40,585 bases of DNA from assembly GCA_029865385.1 (NCBI GenBank), contig JAOUGX010000025.1:1-40585 (forward strand), in the 5' to 3' direction. Source of the stretch: Gammaproteobacteria bacterium (GTDB taxonomy: Bacteria; Pseudomonadota; Gammaproteobacteria; Steroidobacterales; Woeseiaceae). This document shows positions 17,835-26,415 of this stretch, piece after piece. The number at the start of each line of letters is the position of its first letter. The first letter of the stretch is position 1. The translations under genes and the position numbers were made by a program. The notes beneath the pieces are model-generated. The model saw nothing but the letters and a program-made list of their open reading frames with translations, did no database searches and was not told the DNA's origin.

Positions 17835-19709
17835 TTGATCGCTCGCCACGCAATCCGTCTTGTTCTATGGCTTGTCATTGCGTTGGCGTTGTTGCCGTTT
17901 GAGGCGCACGCAGCGAAGAACGACAAGAAGCCGACGATCGTCAAGGACCCTCACTACGGTGAGGTGTTGTTCCACTTCTACAAAGAAGATTATTTTCCGG
18001 CCATCGTGCGCCTGATGGCGGCGCAGCAGCAGACTCGCCTGCCGAATCACGACGCCGAAGCAGAACTGCTTCTCGGTGGACTGTACCTTTCGTACGGCCA
18101 TCACCTGCGGGCCGCCCAGATTTTCGAGCGTTTGCTCGCCGACAATGTCGATCCGCAGATCCGCGACCGCACTTGGTTTTTCCTCGCCAAGATCTGGTTG
18201 CAACGCGGATATCTCGCCGAATCAGAACAGGCGCTGGCAAACATCCAGAGCGAATTGCCGAAGGAGCTCGAGTCGGAGCGGCGCATGCTGCAGGCGCAGA
18301 TCATGATCGACCAGGGGGAGTACGACAAAGCGATTGAGTCCCTCAACGCATGGCGAGGCAAGAACGAATGGTCCAGTTACGCGAAATACAACCTCAGCGT
18401 TGCGATGGTGCGCAGCGGCCGGGTCAATTCCGCGGTCGACATGCTCGATGAGATCGGCAATCTGAATCCCTGGAACGAGGAATCACGTTCCCTTCGCGAC
18501 AAAGCCAATCTCGCGCTCGGCTACGCCTATTTACAGGACGGGCAGCCGCTGGCGGCGAAGCCGCCCTTGCAGCGGGTTCGCCTGTCCGGCCCGTTTTCCA
18601 ACAAGGCACTGCTCGGGGTCGGCTGGGCCGATGCAGAAACCGACAACTATAACCGCGCGCTGGTGCCGTGGATGGAATTGCGAGGACGCGATCTGTTGGA
18701 TCCGGCAGTGCAGGAATCGATGCTCGCGATTCCCTACGCGATGGCCAAGCTGGATTCCATCAGCCAGGCTGCCGATCACTACCTGAACGCTATCGAAGCG
18801 TTCTACGAGGAAACCTCCCGTATCGATCGAACTATCGAGCTGATCGAATCCGGCGAATTGTTCGATGACTTTCTCGCACAGGATCCGCTGGGCACAACCG
18901 GCTGGTACTGGAAACTCGAGGAGCTGCCGGAAGGACCGGAAGCGCGTTACCTGTTTCATCTGCTGGCGACTCACAAGTTTCAGGAAGGCCTGAAGAATTA
19001 CCGCGACCTGGCCTACCTGCTGAACAATCTCGAGGGATGGCAGCAGAGCGTCGATGTCTACCGCAGCATGATCGAGACCCGCGAGATCGCATACAAGCAG
19101 CGGCTGCCACGAGTTGAGGAAAGCCTTGCCAACGCGGACCTGGACGGCATGGTCCAGCGCAAGCTCGAGTTCGATGCACGACTCGACAGCATCGAAAAGA
19201 GCAGCGACTCGCTGGCCCTGGCAACCGAACAGGAGTTTGCGCTGTGGGGAGAGATTACCGCCATGGAGCGCAATCCGGCCCTGAAGGCAAACATTCCCGA
19301 AGCGGCAGAAGTCCGCCACAAGATCAAGTTGCTGAAGGGCGTCTTGCAGTGGGAGCTGGACAAGGAATTCAAGGTGCGCGCCGCAACGATCCGGCGCAAC
19401 CTGCGCCAGGCGGGCGAAGCACTGGTGGAAACGCAGCGATCAAGGCGCCAGGTCGACGAGTCGATGCGCAGGGAACCGTTGTTGTTCGCAGGCTTCAGGC
19501 AGCAGGTTGAGGGATTGAGCCCGAGTATAGATTCACTTCGCGACCGCGTTGATGTCTCGATGGCGATGCAGCGCGCGTTTCTGCGCGATATTGCCGTTGA
19601 CGAATTGCAGGCGCAGAAGCAACGTCTGGATACTTACACTGTGCAGGCCCGATTTGCGCTGGCCGCGATCTACGATCTCTCGTCGACCGTTGGAGATGCA
19701 TCGCGATGA
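17835..19709 (+). CDS. Periplasmic TPR protein of the envelope-machine operon
   Basis: The 624-residue protein starts with a TTG at 17835; GGAG precedes it, and a same-frame stop lies two codons earlier, so no longer start exists. A signal peptide (about 1-26, ending AHA) is followed by repeated helical TPR-like segments (AEAELLLGGLYLSYGHHLRAA, TWFFLAKIWLQRGYLAES, and others) to about residue 320. A more charged, coiled-coil C-terminal part follows (about 440-610). There are no cysteines. It overlaps the following TPR gene by 4 bases (ATGA), indicating translational coupling. By position it resembles TPR components of the Myxococcus Glt machinery, but a one-to-one assignment is not possible by eye. 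Confidence 0.88.
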   Translation: MIARHAIRLVLWLVIALALLPFEAHAAKNDKKPTIVKDPHYGEVLFHFYKEDYFPAIVRLMAAQQQTRLPNHDAEAELLLGGLYLSYGHHLRAAQIFERLLADNVDPQIRDRTWFFLAKIWLQRGYLAESEQALANIQSELPKELESERRMLQAQIMIDQGEYDKAIESLNAWRGKNEWSSYAKYNLSVAMVRSGRVNSAVDMLDEIGNLNPWNEESRSLRDKANLALGYAYLQDGQPLAAKPPLQRVRLSGPFSNKALLGVGWADAETDNYNRALVPWMELRGRDLLDPAVQESMLAIPYAMAKLDSISQAADHYLNAIEAFYEETSRIDRTIELIESGELFDDFLAQDPLGTTGWYWKLEELPEGPEARYLFHLLATHKFQEGLKNYRDLAYLLNNLEGWQQSVDVYRSMIETREIAYKQRLPRVEESLANADLDGMVQRKLEFDARLDSIEKSSDSLALATEQEFALWGEITAMERNPALKANIPEAAEVRHKIKLLKGVLQWELDKEFKVRAATIRRNLRQAGEALVETQRSRRQVDESMRREPLLFAGFRQQVEGLSPSIDSLRDRVDVSMAMQRAFLRDIAVDELQAQKQRLDTYTVQARFALAAIYDLSSTVGDASR

Positions 19710-22525
19710 TCTCCCGGCCATTCAGCAAAATCCTCTTACCGTTGCTGACCTGCGCGCTGGCGAGCCTCGCCACTGCCGCACCGAAAGAAAAAGAAACGAT
19801 CAAGAGCCTGGACAAGAAAACGGTCGAGGTTCGGCCCGGCAAGCTGATAGTCAACAGCTCGGACAAGGCCCGTGAAAACTACCGTGCGTTTCTCGATCTG
19901 GTATCGGACGATCCGGAGCTGCGCGCGGAGGCGATGCGGCGACTCGCCGATCTTGAGCTCGAGGCCAGCGAAGCGGAACAGCTTCGCGACAACATTGAAG
20001 CACTCGACTCCGCCGGGTACGAAAGCGCGACGTCCCTGTTTCACCAGCTGCTCGAGGCGTATCCGGACTACCGCCGCAACGACACGGTGCTGTATCAGCT
20101 GGCTCGCGCCTACGAAATTGCCGGCAAGACGGACGATGCGCTGCGAGTCCTGAACGAACTTGTCGATCGTTATCCGGAGACCGCGTTGATCGACGAGGTT
20201 CAGTTCCGGCGCGGCGAAATGCTGTTCCTGCGCAAGGACTATCACGAGGCGGAAGCGGCGTATCAGCGCGTCGTCGCGGCCGGCGACAGCTCACGCTTCT
20301 ACGAGCAATCCCTGTACAAGCTCGGCTGGTCGCAATTCAAGCTGGCCATGCACGAAGACAGTCTGCGGCCGTTCTTCGAGTTGCTCGATCGCAAGATCTC
20401 CGGCGTGGAAATACACGATGGCGAGGACCGACTCGCGGATCTGAGTCGGGCGGAACGCGAAATAGTCGAAGATACGTTTCGCGTCCTGAGCATCAGTTTT
20501 TCCTATATGGATGGCGCCGATAGCATTGCCAGCGCGCTTGCCGATCGTGGCTATCCTGAATACGGTTACGTGGTCTTCATGAATCTCGGCGACCTGTACC
20601 TGGAAAAGGAACGTTTCGTCGATGCGGCGGAAACTTACGAGGCTTTCGTCGAGCAGGATCCCTATCATCCGAAAGCGCCGCTATTGCAGGTTGAGGTAAT
20701 CGAAGCATACAAACTCGGCGGCTTCCCGACGCTGGTACTCGATGGCAAGAAAGGATTCGTCGAACGCTACGGCATGGACAGCCCTTTCTGGGATCGCAAC
20801 CCTCGTGAGACGAACACCGCGGTTGCTGCACACCTCAAGGCAAACCTCACCGACCTCGCCCAGTACTACCATGCCGAGGCGCAGAAAGATGGCAAGCGCA
20901 GCGATTACCAGGAGGCAGCGCGATGGTATCGCAAGTACCTGAATTATTTCCCGGGTGAGGCGGATTCGGCGAACACCAATTTCCTGCTCGCGGAGATCCT
21001 GTTCGAAAGCAAGGATTTCGATCTCGCAACGGACGAGTACGAAGCGACGGCGTATAATTACCCGCCGCACGATCACTCCGGCGAAGCAGGCTACGCTGCG
21101 ATACTCTCGTACCGCGCCTATGAAGAGACCCTGACCGGCGCCGAAAAGACCGCCTGGCATCAACGCTATCTCGACAGCGGGCTGCGTTTCGCGCAGACCT
21201 TCCCGGCGCACCCGGAGTCCGGCGCCGTCCTCACGACCGTTGCCGAAGACCTTTTCCAGCAGCGCCAGTTCGATCTTGCCATCGCTGTCGGCCAGGCCGT
21301 CGTAACCAAGCAACCGCCGGTCGAAGCCTCGCAGGCGCGCACGGCGTGGACAGTGATCGCGCATTCGCAATTCGACATCGAGCAGTTCGCGAACGCGGAA
21401 TCCTCCTATTACCAGCTGAGGAACTTCACGCCGGCGGATGACGCCAAAGCGCATCAGGAAATCAAGGATCGCATCGCTTCGTCGATTTACAAACAGGGCG
21501 AACTGGCCCGCGATGCCGGTGAGTTCGATTCAGCCGTTGCGCATTTCACGAGGCTCGGTCAGGCCGTGCCCGATTCGAAGATCCGTGCGACAGCCGAATA
21601 CGACGCTGCTGCCGTGCTCATCAATATGGCGGCCTGGGGCAGGGCAACTACGGTGCTCGAGGATTTCCGCCGCAATTATCCGGACAGCGAATACGTCGAC
21701 GACATTACTCAAAAGCTTGCTGTCAGCTACCTCGAAACGGGACGAAGTGCGGAAGCGGCTGGCGAATTCGAACGTATCGCAGCGGATCCGGACAGCAGTG
21801 ACGAGGTGAAGCGCGAGGCATTGTGGAAAGCCTCCGAGTTGTACCAGGCCTCGGCTGAAACCGCGTCTGAGCAGCGGGTATTGCAGAACATCGTCGCGCA
21901 GTATCCAAACCCGCTTTCCGAATCGATCGAAGCGCGGTTTCGCTTGTTGGAAATCACCGAGGCCAGTGGCGACAGTCGCGCACGCGACCGTATGCTGGCG
22001 GAGATCATCGAGGTTGATGCCACTGCCGGATCGCAGCGATCCGATCGCACCAGGTACCTCGCGGCAAAAGCTTCCCTCGAACTCGCGGAACCGGTTCGCT
22101 ACCGATTCATGACCGTGAAAATCACTCAGCCGCTGGCCGAGAGCCTGAAACTCAAGAAATCCTTAATGGAAGACGTGCTGAAAGTTTACGGCGAAGCTGC
22201 GGACTACGGTGTTGCCGAGGTGACGACGGCTGCGACTTTCCGCCTTGGCGAGGTGTATCAGCAATTCAGCCGCGACCTGATGGCGTCCGAGCGGCCGACC
22301 AACCTCGACGAAGCGGCACTCGAACAGTACGACATGTTGCTCGAAGAACAGACGTTTCCGTTCGAAGAGAAAGCCATCGAGCTGTTCGAGACGAATGCTG
22401 CCCGCACCGTGGACGGCGTTTACGACGAATGGGTGAAGAAGAGTTTTGACGCGCTGGCGAGCTTGTTGCCGGCCCGATACGCCAAACTGGAGCGCAGCGA
22501 AGATGTTGTTACAGCGCTTTACTGA
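19706..22525 (+). CDS. Large periplasmic TPR protein (AgmU/GltD-like)
   Basis: The 939-residue protein has a signal peptide (cleavage near ATAAP) and a long superhelix of TPR units. Examples are the FHQLLEAYPDYRRNDTVLYQLARAYE and EAEAAYQRVV segments near residues 110-195, FVDAAETYEAFVEQDP near 310, and further units to about 760. It carries one cysteine (Cys16) inside the signal peptide; the sequence around it (LLTC) is not a good lipobox. Size and TPR content fit AgmU/GltD-type proteins of the M. xanthus gliding complex, which sit in the periplasm. Its last 23 bases overlap the start of the next gene. Confidence 0.88.
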   Translation: MISRPFSKILLPLLTCALASLATAAPKEKETIKSLDKKTVEVRPGKLIVNSSDKARENYRAFLDLVSDDPELRAEAMRRLADLELEASEAEQLRDNIEALDSAGYESATSLFHQLLEAYPDYRRNDTVLYQLARAYEIAGKTDDALRVLNELVDRYPETALIDEVQFRRGEMLFLRKDYHEAEAAYQRVVAAGDSSRFYEQSLYKLGWSQFKLAMHEDSLRPFFELLDRKISGVEIHDGEDRLADLSRAEREIVEDTFRVLSISFSYMDGADSIASALADRGYPEYGYVVFMNLGDLYLEKERFVDAAETYEAFVEQDPYHPKAPLLQVEVIEAYKLGGFPTLVLDGKKGFVERYGMDSPFWDRNPRETNTAVAAHLKANLTDLAQYYHAEAQKDGKRSDYQEAARWYRKYLNYFPGEADSANTNFLLAEILFESKDFDLATDEYEATAYNYPPHDHSGEAGYAAILSYRAYEETLTGAEKTAWHQRYLDSGLRFAQTFPAHPESGAVLTTVAEDLFQQRQFDLAIAVGQAVVTKQPPVEASQARTAWTVIAHSQFDIEQFANAESSYYQLRNFTPADDAKAHQEIKDRIASSIYKQGELARDAGEFDSAVAHFTRLGQAVPDSKIRATAEYDAAAVLINMAAWGRATTVLEDFRRNYPDSEYVDDITQKLAVSYLETGRSAEAAGEFERIAADPDSSDEVKREALWKASELYQASAETASEQRVLQNIVAQYPNPLSESIEARFRLLEITEASGDSRARDRMLAEIIEVDATAGSQRSDRTRYLAAKASLELAEPVRYRFMTVKITQPLAESLKLKKSLMEDVLKVYGEAADYGVAEVTTAATFRLGEVYQQFSRDLMASERPTNLDEAALEQYDMLLEEQTFPFEEKAIELFETNAARTVDGVYDEWVKKSFDALASLLPARYAKLERSEDVVTALY

Positions 22526-23153
22526 AGTACGCATACGAAACGCGTTTCTCGTGCTGGCATGCAGCTTCGTGCTGGGTGCCTGTGCGTCCGGCCCGAAGCC
22601 GGCGGATTCCGCCCGCGCAGCTGAGGCTGGCCAGCCGGGCGCAATTCGCGAGGTGCCGGCCAAAGCGCAAACGCTTTACGAACAGGCTGTGTCGTCGATG
22701 GCATCAGGCGACTTCCTCGATGCGCAGCTGCGCTTTCAGGAATTTCTGCTGCAGTACCCGAACTTTCCCGGTGCTCATGTCAATCTTGCGATCATCTACA
22801 CGAGCAACGGCGACGACAAGGCAGTGGAAAACAGCCTGACCGACGCGCTCATCCTCGATCCGGAGCACCCGGCGGCACTCAACCAGCTCGGCATGCTGTT
22901 GCGTCGCCAGGGACAATTCGAGGCCGCAGAGTCTGCTTATATGAAGGCCGTCACAGCGCACCCTGACTACGCCTTGGCACACTACAACCTGGGCGTCCTC
23001 AATGAACTTTATCTGCAGCGGCTCGATATCGCACTGCAACATTTTGAACGCTACCAGGAGCTCGGTGGCGAGGATGAGCAGGTCACAAAGTGGATAGCAG
23101 ATCTCAAACGGCGCATTGGCAGCTCACAAAGAACCGCAAATGTGACGGAGTGA
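22503..23153 (+). CDS. TPR lipoprotein (AglT/GltE-like)
   Basis: The 216-residue lipoprotein has signal sequence FLVLACSFVLGAC with lipobox LGAC (Cys27). Three or more TPR units follow (QTLYEQAVSSMASGDFLDA, PAALNQLGMLLRRQGQFEAAE, YALAHYNLGVLNELYLQRLD). The ATG at 22503 has a GGAGCG site and lies inside the previous gene's 3' end; the frame is open further upstream, but without a signal peptide there. TPR lipoproteins accompany TolQ/TolR-type motors in Glt clusters and probably face the periplasm from the outer membrane. The +2 residue is alanine, so outer-membrane sorting is expected. Confidence 0.88.
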   Translation: MLLQRFTEVRIRNAFLVLACSFVLGACASGPKPADSARAAEAGQPGAIREVPAKAQTLYEQAVSSMASGDFLDAQLRFQEFLLQYPNFPGAHVNLAIIYTSNGDDKAVENSLTDALILDPEHPAALNQLGMLLRRQGQFEAAESAYMKAVTAHPDYALAHYNLGVLNELYLQRLDIALQHFERYQELGGEDEQVTKWIADLKRRIGSSQRTANVTE

Positions 23154-23158
23154 CAGGT

Positions 23159-23557
23159 ATGAAGTTGATTCTCGCGGGACTATTGCTGCTGGTTACTTCG
23201 GCGGGGCTTGCTCAGGAGGCGGTCGACGAGGAAGCCGTCGAAGCCAAGGAGCAGGCCGCGGAGCGCGACGAGCTCGAGCCCGGTGTTCCTTCAGCGGTTT
23301 TGTCCGCGGACATCCGCCGCAGTGCATCGGATGGGCGCGTGATGGACGAGCTGGACCTTGGCCGGACGGAGATTACCGGCAACCAGGAGTTACCCAAGGT
23401 GTTGTACATCGTGCCCTGGCAGAAATCGGATCCAGGCGACCTGACCGGGAAACCGGTCAACACGCTGCTAGACGAGGTGATGGCGCCGCTGGACCGGACG
23501 GAGTTCATGCGGCAGGTCGAGTACTACGACGACCTGTACGGCGAGACAAATGAGTAA
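23159..23557 (+). CDS. Small secreted acidic protein of the envelope-machine operon
   Basis: The 132-residue product begins at the ATG at 23159, with GGAG 8 bases upstream and 5 bases after the preceding stop. It has a clear signal peptide (MKLILAGLLLLVTSAGLAQ), then an acidic helical stretch (EAVDEEAVEAKEQAAERDE), then a compact region containing LPKVLYIVPWQKSDPG. It has no cysteine and no recognised domain. Its place between the TPR lipoprotein and TolQ suggests it works with the motor in the periplasm. Confidence 0.82.
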   Translation: MKLILAGLLLLVTSAGLAQEAVDEEAVEAKEQAAERDELEPGVPSAVLSADIRRSASDGRVMDELDLGRTEITGNQELPKVLYIVPWQKSDPGDLTGKPVNTLLDEVMAPLDRTEFMRQVEYYDDLYGETNE

Positions 23558-23598
23558 ATGGTTTTCAAGATCGATTTGATTTTAAGAGGAGTAATCAA

Positions 23599-24249
23599 AT
23601 GGACTTTTTAGGCGCCATAGTGCGTTTTTTCCAACAGGGCGGGATATTCATGTACCCGATCCTGATCGTGTTTGGCCTCGGGTTGGCAATTGCCGTCGAG
23701 CGCTGGATGTATCTGACCGTGTCCGGCGCCAGCAACCGTAGTCTGTGGAAAAAGATTGTGCCGTTTCTGAAAGCCGGCAATTTCCAGGAAGCGGCGTCGA
23801 TCACCGGCAAGTCGAAAGCAGCCATTGCGTCCATCCTGACTTACGGTCTGTACCGCGTTAAGTCGGCGCGCCGCCGGGATGACGTCGAAAAGGCAATGGA
23901 AGAGAGCCTGATGGAAGTACTGCCGCGCCTCGAAAAGCGCACGCACTACCTTGCCACGCTCGCCAATATTGCGACTCTGCTCGGACTGCTTGGCACGATC
24001 ATAGGTCTGATCAACGCCTTTACAGCCGTTTCCAACGCGAACCCGGCGGACAAGGCAGACATGCTCTCGGCCAGTATTTCCGTGGCGATGAATACCACGG
24101 CATTCGGCCTGATGGTTGCGATCCCGCTGCTGCTGATTCACGCATTGCTGCAGACCAAGACCAACCAGATCGTCGACAGTCTCGAGATGGCCAGCGTCAA
24201 ATTCCTGAACGCCATCACGGAACGCCAGCTGAAGCCGGCTGGAGCATAA
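23599..24249 (+). CDS. TolQ/ExbB/MotA-family proton-channel subunit (AglR-like)
   Basis: The 216-residue inner-membrane protein has a strong AGAGGAG ribosome site. It has three membrane helices, at about residues 16-37, 119-140 and 159-183, with the cytoplasmic loop between the first two, as in the MotA/TolQ/ExbB family. Conserved threonines and glycines line helices 2 and 3 (TLLGLLGTIIG, AMNTTAFGLMVAIP). Such subunits form a pentamer around ExbD/TolR helices and couple proton flow to motion in the periplasm. It stands directly before two ExbD genes, the same order of one TolQ and two TolR types as AglR-AglQ-AglS. Confidence 0.95.
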   Translation: MDFLGAIVRFFQQGGIFMYPILIVFGLGLAIAVERWMYLTVSGASNRSLWKKIVPFLKAGNFQEAASITGKSKAAIASILTYGLYRVKSARRRDDVEKAMEESLMEVLPRLEKRTHYLATLANIATLLGLLGTIIGLINAFTAVSNANPADKADMLSASISVAMNTTAFGLMVAIPLLLIHALLQTKTNQIVDSLEMASVKFLNAITERQLKPAGA

Positions 24250-24252
24250 GCA

Positions 24253-24765
24253 ATGATTCGCAGCCGCAGAGGCGGCCATCGTCGGCACAACGCCGATACG
24301 GCCGAACTCAACATTACGGCGTTCATGAACCTGATGGTGATTCTGGTTCCGTTCCTGCTGATTACGGCGGTGTTCTCGCGTCTGGCGATTCTCGAGCTGA
24401 ATCTGCCAGGCTCCTCTACCGAGCCCGTCGATCCGCTGGAACAGACTTTCCAACTGGAAATCACCGTCAGGAAAGAACAGATCGAAGTCGGTGACAGGAA
24501 TGTCGGCGCGCTGGGCGTCTATCCGAACTCGGATGACGGCTACGACTTCGAGGCGTTGAGCACGAAACTTTCGGATATCAAGAAGCGATACCCGGAAAAG
24601 ACTGACGCTGCGATCCTGCTGGAAGCGGAAATTCCCTACGACACGCTGGTCCAGGTAATGGACCGTGTTCGTGTCGCGCAGAAAATCGAAGAAGCAAACA
24701 TCATCCGGAGCGATCTGTTTCCGGATATTTCGATCGGCGATGCGCCGGTCCTGGACGGAGCCTGA
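24253..24765 (+). CDS. ExbD/TolR-family subunit with Asn in place of the membrane Asp
   Basis: The 170-residue protein has a short basic cytoplasmic tail, one membrane helix (about 19-42, ELNITAFMNLMVILVPFLLI) and a periplasmic domain, as in ExbD/TolR. The helix position that normally holds the proton-carrying Asp (as in PxxDxxxxLL) is Asn26, codon AAC at 24328-24330. The second ExbD gene 3 bases later keeps its Asp. The pair may therefore work as an asymmetric dimer in the TolQ channel. The domain carries no cysteine. I rate the family call as firm and the functional meaning of the substitution as inference. Confidence 0.92.
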   Translation: MIRSRRGGHRRHNADTAELNITAFMNLMVILVPFLLITAVFSRLAILELNLPGSSTEPVDPLEQTFQLEITVRKEQIEVGDRNVGALGVYPNSDDGYDFEALSTKLSDIKKRYPEKTDAAILLEAEIPYDTLVQVMDRVRVAQKIEEANIIRSDLFPDISIGDAPVLDGA

Positions 24766-24768
24766 GCC

Positions 24769-25305
24769 ATGGTCAAGTCACGACGTGCGCGACGCATGGA
24801 TCGGCACCACAAGCGCGGCCGGCTCGGCGGCGCACTGAATCTCGTATCGCTGATGGATATTTTCACGATCCTGGTTTTCTTCCTGCTGGTGAATTCTTCC
24901 GACGTCGAAGTGTTGCCGAACGCGAAGGACATTCAGCTTCCTGAATCCATTGCCGAGGAAAAAGCCAAAGAGACCGTCGTCATCCTGATCGGAGACGAAG
25001 ACATCATCGTGCAGGGCGTGCCCGTTGCGAAAGTATCAGAGGTTATGAAGACCAAGGGCAACGACATTCCGCAGCTGCGGCAGGCGCTGCTGTCGCAGAA
25101 CGATCGCGTTCTCCGAAAAGAAGCGCAGGACAACATCGCCGGCCGCGAAGTAACGATTATGGGTGACAAGGACATCCCGTATCGATTGCTGAAGAAGGTC
25201 ATGGCGACCTGTACGGAGTCGGAGTACGGACAGATTTCGCTGGCGGTACTGCAAAAGAGTTCAGACAAGCTGGAAGAAGTTGCCCAGCTCAGTGCTGCCC
25301 GGTAG
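24769..25305 (+). CDS. ExbD/TolR-family subunit with intact membrane Asp
   Basis: The 178-residue protein has a strongly basic N-terminus, a membrane helix (about 23-42, LNLVSLMDIFTILVFFLLV) with the expected Asp30, and a periplasmic ExbD domain ending ISLAVLQKSS. It should carry the proton-responsive residue of the motor. A single periplasmic cysteine, Cys148, lies in the MATCTESEYGQ segment. It starts 3 bases after the other ExbD gene. By analogy with Myxococcus AglQ/AglS the two ExbD proteins probably share one TolQ ring. Confidence 0.94.
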   Translation: MVKSRRARRMDRHHKRGRLGGALNLVSLMDIFTILVFFLLVNSSDVEVLPNAKDIQLPESIAEEKAKETVVILIGDEDIIVQGVPVAKVSEVMKTKGNDIPQLRQALLSQNDRVLRKEAQDNIAGREVTIMGDKDIPYRLLKKVMATCTESEYGQISLAVLQKSSDKLEEVAQLSAAR

Positions 25306-25338
25306 TGGCGGACAGGGAACAGGTTTAGGAGTTACGGA

Positions 25339-26295
25339 TTGGATATTCCTTACTACAGAGAATACGAGCTGCCCTGGACAAGCTCGTCCGGTCAGGAACA
25401 GAAGTTTCGCCGTTTGCTTGCGATCGTTTTCGCTGTGCTGTTTTTCCTGGGCGCAGTGTGGCCGTTTCTGCCAACGCCGGCTGTCGACCCGAATGCCATT
25501 GAGGAAATTCCACCGCGTATCGCCAAGCTGCTACTCGAGCAGAAGCCGCCGCCTCCGCCGCCGCCGAAAGTAAAGGAACCGGAGCCGGAGCCCGTCAAGG
25601 ATCCGATCAAGGAGCCTGAGCCGGAAAAGGTTGTCGAAAAGAAACCCGAGCCGCCCAAGCCCGAACCGGAACCGATCGACATGCAAAAGGTTGCGCGCGA
25701 ACAGGCGCAGGCGGCATTGTTGCCCTTTACCGAGGATCTGGCGGCGCTTGCAGACAGCGACGTGCTGGAAAAACTTGCCGACGAACGTCCGTTGACGGCG
25801 TCGGTTGGCCAGGCAGCGCGTAACGAGCGCTCTATGATCACGTCTAAGGCAGGCGCGGCCAGCGGCGGAATCAACACGGCCAGCATGAGTCGCAACACCG
25901 GCGGTTCAGGCCTTGCGGGTCGCACGACATCTCAGATCGAAAGCCCGGTTGCTGCTGTCGGCCAATCCGCCGGCGGTGCCAGGCGCACCGGCGAAAGCGG
26001 CAAGGCATCGCGAAGTCGCGAGGAAATCGAACTCGTATTCGACAAGAACAAGGGCGCAATCTTCGCCCTTTACAATCGCGCCTTGCGCGCCGATCCGACA
26101 CTGGAAGGCAAGCTCGTATTGCGCCTGACCATTGCACCTTCCGGTGAAGTAACGTTTTGCGAAGTCGTGTCCAGTGAACTCGGCGACCAGGACCTCGAGC
26201 AGAGGCTGGTGCAGCGGGTACGGATGTTCCGTTTCGAAGCAAAAGACGTCGAAGCAATTACCACCACCAAACCGATAGATTTCTTCCCGGCCTGA
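25339..26295 (+). CDS. TonB-like protein with AgmX/PglI C-terminal domain
   Basis: The 318-residue protein starts with TTG; AGGAG lies 8 bases upstream. A cytoplasmic tail is followed by one membrane helix (about 25-45), then a Pro/Glu/Lys-rich spacer (about 69-112, including a run of eight prolines) that can span the periplasm, as in TonB. A low-complexity Ser/Gly region follows. The C-terminal domain (about 225-318, FDKNKGAIFALYNRAL, LVLRLTIAPSGEVTFCEVVSSELGD) matches the AgmX/PglI type found in gliding-machine proteins. A lone Cys274 sits in that domain. It closes the operon and probably passes motor force to the outer membrane. Confidence 0.9.
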   Translation: MDIPYYREYELPWTSSSGQEQKFRRLLAIVFAVLFFLGAVWPFLPTPAVDPNAIEEIPPRIAKLLLEQKPPPPPPPKVKEPEPEPVKDPIKEPEPEKVVEKKPEPPKPEPEPIDMQKVAREQAQAALLPFTEDLAALADSDVLEKLADERPLTASVGQAARNERSMITSKAGAASGGINTASMSRNTGGSGLAGRTTSQIESPVAAVGQSAGGARRTGESGKASRSREEIELVFDKNKGAIFALYNRALRADPTLEGKLVLRLTIAPSGEVTFCEVVSSELGDQDLEQRLVQRVRMFRFEAKDVEAITTTKPIDFFPA

Positions 26296-26298
26296 CGT

Positions 26299-26367
26299 CG
26301 TTGCGAGGAACGAAGTGACGAAGCAATCTGATGATCGACAGATTGCTTCGCTCCGCTCGCAATGACG
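26299..26367. repeat. Imperfect inverted-repeat element of the CERSEAI type
   Basis: Two arms face each other: 26299-26330 (TTGCGAGGAACGAAGTGACG then AAGCAATCTG) and 26339-26367 (CAGATTGCTTCG then CTCGCAATGACG). They pair with a 6-base length difference. Read on the minus strand the element encodes the familiar spurious peptide HCERSEAI, known from a dispersed intergenic repeat in many proteobacteria. It lies directly after the envelope operon, where it could form a transcript-end hairpin. Confidence 0.85.
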
Positions 26368-26415
26368 CCATGCTCCGCTCGCAATGACGCCATGCTCCGC
26401 TCGCAATGACGCCAT
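26350..26415. repeat. Three perfect tandem copies of a 22-bp unit
   Basis: Units 26350-26371, 26372-26393 and 26394-26415 are identical. Each begins GCTCCGCTCGC and ends GACGCCAT, so the right arm of the adjoining inverted repeat has been triplicated. It is non-coding. Confidence 0.93.
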
